Positions 31,484 to 35,774 of a DNA stretch of 35,774 nucleotides are shown one piece after another (the stretch's first letter is position 1; each line of letters opens with the position of its first letter). The translations under genes were made by a program, and so were the position numbers. Source of the stretch: an uncultured Bacteroidales bacterium (GTDB taxonomy: Bacteria; Bacteroidota; Bacteroidia; Bacteroidales; WCHB1-69); contig ONXT01000253.1 in the NCBI GenBank assembly GCA_900321845.1, positions 1 to 35,774 on the forward strand, given 5' to 3'. The notes under the pieces were generated by a model. That model did not search any database and had not been told where the DNA came from. It saw nothing but the letters and a program-made list of their open reading frames with translations.

Positions 31484-32035
31484 ATGAAAAAAACTTTATT
31501 TATTGCACTGATTATGTGCATCGCAGTTGCAGGCTTTGCCCAGAAGAAGACCACCCCACCGGTACCCAATGTTCCCATGGATGATGAAACAGGTCTGATT
31601 ACTTACAAAGAGGTCATTCAGGAAAACGGAACCGCCAAAGAGCTGTATGATCGCGCGCTGGTTTGGGCAAAAAGCTATTATAAAAACACGGGAGAAATCA
31701 TAAAATCAGCCGATGCAGAAAAAGGCGAAATTAAATTCCGTGGCTCCGTCCGCATCTATAGTCGTTTGGATGATGGAAAAAAGATTACGAAAAACGTTGT
31801 GTACTACAATTTTACGCTTCAATGTCGCGAGGGTCGCTACCGTTATACCATTACCGATTTCAACGAGAAGGCGCAGTCGGCCGCGCCTATCGAGCGCTGG
31901 CTCGACACCGATGCCCCCAAGTGGATTCCCGACTATTACCTCTATCTACAAGATGTAGATGACGGCATCAACGAGCTGATTGCCTCCCTCCTTGAAGGAA
32001 TGCAGCCCGTGCAAAAAGTGGAAGACGACTGGTGA
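31484..32035 (+). CDS. DUF4468 (TBP-like fold) exported protein
   Basis: 183 residues. The signal peptide (MKKTLFIALIMCIAVAGFA-QK) is followed by a Pro-rich stretch and a DUF4468 domain with TBP-like fold: ITYKEVIQENGTAKELYDRALVWAKSYY, GEIKFRGSVRI, YYNFTLQCREGRYRYTITDF. Function unknown; it is widespread in Bacteroidota. The tail LLEGMQPVQKVEDDW is acidic. It lies just before the MbnP-like gene on the same strand, with the two starts 30 nt apart by stop to ATG, and the two are likely co-transcribed. Confidence 0.85.
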   Translation: MKKTLFIALIMCIAVAGFAQKKTTPPVPNVPMDDETGLITYKEVIQENGTAKELYDRALVWAKSYYKNTGEIIKSADAEKGEIKFRGSVRIYSRLDDGKKITKNVVYYNFTLQCREGRYRYTITDFNEKAQSAAPIERWLDTDAPKWIPDYYLYLQDVDDGINELIASLLEGMQPVQKVEDDW

Positions 32036-32064
32036 GATGAGTGAATGGGGTTAAATGTGTGGTT

Positions 32065-32823
32065 ATGAGAAGAGTATTCTTTTTTGTTGTTATTCTTTTT
32101 GTTCTTGCTTCCTGCAAGCATGAGGAAATTCCAGCAAAATTGAATTTAACCATCAATATAGCAGTTGACGGCAATCCAATCCAATACGATATTCTTGAAT
32201 ATCAAAATGATGCGGGCAATCCGTATCAAGTTTCCGAGGTGAAATTTTTCATTTCGGCGGTCCAGTTGTTCAAAGAGGGGAAGATGACTGCCATCACCGA
32301 CAATTACGGGATTCATTATTATGATTCCAATCTTCCTGACACGCGGAGTTGGGATATTGCCGATGTGTTGGAGGAAGGTGCTTACGACAGCATCGCCTTT
32401 GTCTTCGGACTTTTGCCCGAGCAGAATGTGACGGGCTTTTTCGTTAATCCGCCGGAGAACAACATGAGTTGGCCAGAGGTGCTGGGCGGCGGCTACCATT
32501 ACATGCAAATCAACGGGAAGTGGCTGGCGGCAGGCGACACGCTTAAACCGTTCAACCTTCATACGGGCATCGGGCAGACTTATGCGAACGGCGAGATTAC
32601 GGGTTTCCTCCACAATCAGTTCCGGGTGGTGTTGCCGTTGGACGGTTTCCAGATTAGGACCGGCCATTACAACTGCCTTACACTGGAAATGAACGTCAAC
32701 AATTGGTTTCGCACGCCGCACCAGATCGATTGGAACGAAATCGGCGGCAGCATCATGCAAAACCAGGAGGTGCAACAATGGCTGAAGGAAAACGGTGCCA
32801 ATGTCTTTTCAGTGAGGAGATAG
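32065..32823 (+). CDS. MbnP-family lipoprotein
   Basis: 252 residues from the ATG at 32065, which gives MRRVFFFVVILFVLASC, a lipobox (LASC). An in-frame GTG 24 nt upstream is weaker because it would put eight extra residues before the signal. The body matches the MbnP family: VEVKFFISAVQLF-type strand (here VSEVKFFISAVQLFKEGK), DVLEEGAYDSIAFVFGL, MSWPEVLGGGYHYMQINGKW, ITGFLHNQFRVVLPLDGFQIR. MbnP proteins are copper-associated in methanobactin operons. No MbnH partner or methanobactin gene is present here, so a copper role is only family knowledge. Convergent with mutS. Confidence 0.82.
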   Translation: MRRVFFFVVILFVLASCKHEEIPAKLNLTINIAVDGNPIQYDILEYQNDAGNPYQVSEVKFFISAVQLFKEGKMTAITDNYGIHYYDSNLPDTRSWDIADVLEEGAYDSIAFVFGLLPEQNVTGFFVNPPENNMSWPEVLGGGYHYMQINGKWLAAGDTLKPFNLHTGIGQTYANGEITGFLHNQFRVVLPLDGFQIRTGHYNCLTLEMNVNNWFRTPHQIDWNEIGGSIMQNQEVQQWLKENGANVFSVRR

Positions 32824-32862
32824 GAGTCCTTTGATAAATCGCTCTAAATGAATTAGATACGA

Positions 32863-35472
32863 TTACTTTTTCTTCTTTCGAACAAGCATTTCCTTGATTT
32901 CGTTCAATTTCATCAAAGCCTCTACGGGGGTGAGTGAGTTGATGTCCAAATCCACGATGATGTTCTTGATATCTAAAAGAAGTGGATCGTCTAACTGTAT
33001 GAAACTCAGTTGGTAACCAGGGTCTGCCTTTTTGGTGATGTGCTTTTCCACCTTGTTTTCGTGATTCTCCTCAAGTTGTTTGAGCACTTCGTTGGCGCGG
33101 CTGAGCACGCTGGCGGGCATTCCAGCCATCCTTGCCACATGGATGCCGAAGCTGTGTTCGCTTCCTCCCTTTTCCAACTTCCTGAGAAACAGTATCTTAT
33201 TGTTGATTTCCTTGACGGAGACGTGGTAATTTTTTATGCGTGGAAATTGCGCGGCCATATCGTTGAGTTCATGGTAATGGGTGGCGAACAATACCTTGGC
33301 TCGGTGCATCGGGTGCTCGTGCAGGTATTCCGCGATGGCCCACGCGATGGAAACGCCGTCGTAAGTGCTTGTGCCTCTGCCGATTTCATCAAGTAGAACC
33401 AGACTACGGTCGGAGATGTTGTTGAGGATACTGGCGGTTTCGTTCATTTCCACCATAAAGGTGGATTCGCCTGTGGAGATGTTGTCGGAGGCCCCCACGC
33501 GGGTGAAAATTTTGTCGATGATGCCGATGCGCGCCTTCTTAGCCGGTACGAAACAGCCCATTTGCGCCATCAGCACAATCAGCGCGGTTTGGCGCAACAA
33601 TGCGGATTTACCCGACATATTCGGCCCTGTGATGATGATAATCTGCTGTTTTTCATTGTCTAAATAGACGTCGTTGGCGATGTAGGTTTCCCCTGGAGGA
33701 AGCTGGGTTTCAATCACGGCGTGCCGACCCTGCTTGATGTCGATGACGGTGCTGTCGTCAATGTCGGGACGGACGTAATGATTGGATTCGGAAATGCTTG
33801 CAAAACAGGCGAGCACATCGATACGTGCCACAATGCGGGCATCAAGCTGCATCATCGGAATGAAGTCGATGAGCGAGAGCACAAGGTCGTTGTAAAGGCG
33901 GGCTTCAATGGACAGAATCTTGTCTTCTGCTCCTAAAATCCTGCTTTCCAGTTCTTTAAGTTCCTCCGTGATATAGCGTTCGCCGTTGGTGAGCGTCTGT
34001 TTGCGTATCCAGGTCGTGGGGACTTTGCTTTTGTGCGCGTTGGTCACCTCGATATAATAGCCGAAAACGTTGTTGAAGCCGATTTTAAGCGAGGGAATGC
34101 CGGTTTGTTCAGATTCGCGGCGTTGAATTTCGGCGAGAATTTCCTTGCTATTGGTGGCAAGGGCGCAAAGTTCGTCTAATTCACTGTCAACGTTGCTGTT
34201 GAAGACGCGTCCCTTGTTGAGTATGACCGGGGCGTCGGGGTTGATTTCTTTTTCAATGCGTTCGCAAATGCTGATGCATGGGTTGATTTGTTCGGCGGTT
34301 TTCAGGAAAGATTTCTGTTTCTGCTGGGCGCACAATGTTTGAAGATGCTCGATGGAGCGGAGGGCGCGGGCCAGTTGCAGCAGTTCCCGCGGATTGATTT
34401 TTGCGCTGGAGATTTTGGAGACGATGCGCTCCACATCGCCGATATTGCGGATGCAGGATTCAACATCGTTTTTAAATTTCTGATTGTCAATGAAATAACT
34501 TACGCATTCCAAGCGCTCGTCTATGAGCGTCTTCTCTTTCAAAGGCATCAGGATCCATTTTTTCAGAAGCCGTCCGCCCATTGGGGTGAGCGTGTGGTCG
34601 AGGATTTGCAGCAGTGTCACCGCATTTTCGTTAGGGGAGTGGATGAGCTCCAGATTGCGGATGGTGAATTGGTCGAGCCAAACATAAAACTCCTCTTCGA
34701 TGCGGTTTATCTTATTGATATGTTGCGTTTTATGGTTTTGGGTTTCGTTGAGGTAATGGAGTGCGGCGCCGGCGGCGATGATGCCATCGGAGAGGTTTTC
34801 AACGCCGAAACCTTTGAGGGAGTTGGTATTGAAATGCTTGGTGAGCAGCGGGAGGGCGTAGTCGGAGGTGAAAACCCAGTCGTCGAAGGTGGTGAGCAGG
34901 ATTTTTTCGCCGAAGTGCTCGCGGAAATTCTCCACTTTGTTTTTTTGGATAACCATTTCAGCGGGCTTGAAGTTCTGTAGGAGTTTGTCGATGTATTCGT
35001 GGTTGCCTTCGGCAAGATAGAATTCGCCGGTGGAGACATCTACGAAGGCGACACCGCTCTGTTTTTCGTTGTAGTGGATGGCACCGAGGAAGTTGTTCTC
35101 CTTTTGTTCCAGAATTTTGTCGTTGGTGGCAATGCCCGGGGTGACCAGTTCGGTGATGCCGCGTTTGACGACTGTTTTGGCCAGTTTGGGGTCTTCGAGC
35201 TGGTCGCAGATGGCGACGCGGTAGCCGGCGCGCACTAATTTGGGCAGATAGGTGTCGATGGCATGATGGGGGAAGCCGGCAAGGTCCATGTCGGCGGCGG
35301 CCCCGTTGGCGCGCTTGGTCAGCACAATCCCCAGAATCTTCGAGGTCTTGATGGCGTCTTCTCCGAAGGTCTCAAAAAAATCGCCCACACGGAACAGCAA
35401 AATGGCGTCCGGGTATTTGGATTTGAACAGGTTGTACTGTTTCATCATCGGAGTTTCTACTTGTTTTGCCAT
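32863..35472 (-). CDS. mutS: DNA mismatch repair protein MutS
   Basis: 869 residues from the ATG at 35472 (MAKQVETPMMKQY). An earlier in-frame start exists at 35505 but its first codons overlap the promoter box and are not typical. The mismatch-binding Phe-x-Glu is in GDFFETFGED. Walker A is GPNMSGKSALLRQ, Walker B VLLDEIGRGTSTYDG, and the signature FATHYHELNDMA follows. The clamp and lever regions are full length. It recognises mispairs and recruits MutL. The promoter box is 18 nt upstream. Last complete gene at the right; mutL is not in the window. Confidence 0.97.
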   Translation of the reverse strand: MAKQVETPMMKQYNLFKSKYPDAILLFRVGDFFETFGEDAIKTSKILGIVLTKRANGAAADMDLAGFPHHAIDTYLPKLVRAGYRVAICDQLEDPKLAKTVVKRGITELVTPGIATNDKILEQKENNFLGAIHYNEKQSGVAFVDVSTGEFYLAEGNHEYIDKLLQNFKPAEMVIQKNKVENFREHFGEKILLTTFDDWVFTSDYALPLLTKHFNTNSLKGFGVENLSDGIIAAGAALHYLNETQNHKTQHINKINRIEEEFYVWLDQFTIRNLELIHSPNENAVTLLQILDHTLTPMGGRLLKKWILMPLKEKTLIDERLECVSYFIDNQKFKNDVESCIRNIGDVERIVSKISSAKINPRELLQLARALRSIEHLQTLCAQQKQKSFLKTAEQINPCISICERIEKEINPDAPVILNKGRVFNSNVDSELDELCALATNSKEILAEIQRRESEQTGIPSLKIGFNNVFGYYIEVTNAHKSKVPTTWIRKQTLTNGERYITEELKELESRILGAEDKILSIEARLYNDLVLSLIDFIPMMQLDARIVARIDVLACFASISESNHYVRPDIDDSTVIDIKQGRHAVIETQLPPGETYIANDVYLDNEKQQIIIITGPNMSGKSALLRQTALIVLMAQMGCFVPAKKARIGIIDKIFTRVGASDNISTGESTFMVEMNETASILNNISDRSLVLLDEIGRGTSTYDGVSIAWAIAEYLHEHPMHRAKVLFATHYHELNDMAAQFPRIKNYHVSVKEINNKILFLRKLEKGGSEHSFGIHVARMAGMPASVLSRANEVLKQLEENHENKVEKHITKKADPGYQLSFIQLDDPLLLDIKNIIVDLDINSLTPVEALMKLNEIKEMLVRKKKK

Positions 35473-35490
35473 AGCTCGAAGATTTGAGCG

Positions 35491-35498
35491 CAAAAGTA
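35491..35498 (-). promoter_or_regulatory. -7 promoter box for mutS
   Basis: TACTTTTG on the minus strand followed by C, with a TTG 18 nt upstream. The box lies 18 nt before the ATG at 35472 and supports that start over the one at 35505. Confidence 0.65.
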
Positions 35499-35543
35499 CG
35501 CACATTTCCCCAAAATCAAGACGTTATTTTTTAATTTTTTATT

Positions 35544-35568
35544 TACTTTTGCGCACTCATTATCTTTG
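35544..35568 (+). promoter_or_regulatory. Two tandem -7 boxes before the right-edge gene
   Basis: TACTTTTG (35544-35551) and TATCTTTG (35561-35568), both TAnnTTTG, each followed by C, 17 bp apart. They face the partial gene at 35660. The 90-nt leader contains a short 16-codon open frame beginning at the ATG at 35597, of doubtful significance. Confidence 0.5.
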
Positions 35569-35659
35569 CGTAACAATTTTGCGGATAATCAGTATTATGC
35601 GAGCAGACGGATATCCGCTGTGCCCCTTGTTTTGTGTTGTTGCTTAATATAAATATTGT

Positions 35660-35774
35660 ATGAAATTCACTTTGTTTTTCCTCGGTTGTCTGTTTTTTTT
35701 CGGATTCATTTCCCTGAAAATCATCAAAGCGGTCAGGAAGTATTTCACGCCTCCTGTTTCGGAAATTGAAATTC
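35660..35774 (+). CDS. Partial gene, N-terminus of a protein with a hydrophobic leader
   Basis: From the ATG at 35660 the frame is open to the window edge: 38 residues, MKFTLFFLGCLFFFGFISLK then IIKAVRKYFTPPVSEIEI. The first 19 residues form a hydrophobic segment that could be a signal peptide or transmembrane anchor; Cys10 lies inside it, so a lipobox is unlikely. The product is unknown. The two promoter boxes upstream and the in-frame reading support a real gene. Confidence 0.5.
   Translation, partial: MKFTLFFLGCLFFFGFISLKIIKAVRKYFTPPVSEIEI

Overview
The window looks like chromosomal DNA of a Bacteroidota bacterium, most likely order Bacteroidales, with no mobile or phage genes. The evidence is: repeated TAnnTTTG (-7 type) promoter boxes, a cargo gene with a type IX secretion (T9SS) C-terminal sorting domain, a PorE-like TPR/propeller/OmpA protein, DUF4835 and DUF4468 proteins, the Bacteroidota form of the RNA polymerase omega subunit, and the gene order bamD-rpoZ-coaBC-DUF4835-recN. 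No rRNA, CRISPR array, insertion sequence or prophage was seen. The species cannot be named from this sequence.

Layout. (1) Positions 1-8455 are a compact minus-strand operon read from bamD through rpoZ, coaBC, a DUF4835 gene, recN, an outer-membrane barrel gene and gap to a large unknown gene that runs off the left edge. Three junctions overlap by 8-11 nt. (2) Positions 8559-11684 hold comEC and, divergent from it, a LytTR regulator with a degenerate receiver. The spacer between them carries three TGCA-centred repeats. (3) Positions 11764-14965 hold mnmG, ybeY, aroK and tRNA genes for Arg(CCT) and Cys(GCA), all on the minus strand, plus two identical perfect palindromes that match the core of the ParB-binding parS site. 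(4) Positions 15112-18509, plus strand, hold a cysteine-rich lipoprotein gene, tRNA-Thr(CGT), mazG and a PorE-like gene. (5) Positions 18561-21034 hold two small minus-strand genes, a 410-bp AT-rich spacer with six TTWTCAACW nonamers and an AT-rich tract, then a BtuC/FecD-type permease. (6) Positions 21128-25861 hold thpR, a strongly codon-biased T9SS cargo gene, and a DegT aminotransferase / P-loop kinase / radical SAM run. (7) Positions 25880-30720 are a minus-strand run: a PfkB sugar or nucleoside kinase, ispE, a DUF2520 gene, kdsC, rfbC and a Gre-like/NUDIX fusion. (8) Positions 30913-35774 hold folA, a DUF4468 gene, an MbnP-like lipoprotein gene, mutS and the start of another gene.

Functionally, most genes are housekeeping: CoA, shikimate, isoprenoid, folate and envelope sugar synthesis, DNA repair, outer-membrane assembly and tRNA modification. 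The most interesting reading is not a protein system. The parS-like pair, the nonamer cluster with a neighbouring AT-rich tract, nearby mnmG (gidA) and a partial shift in strand composition near 20 kb together suggest that the window may lie at or near the chromosomal replication origin. This is inference and needs whole-genome GC skew and ParB/DnaA mapping. Secondary points are the Gre-like/NUDIX fusion, the metallothionein-like lipoprotein, and the LytTR regulator that lacks its phosphoacceptor Asp.
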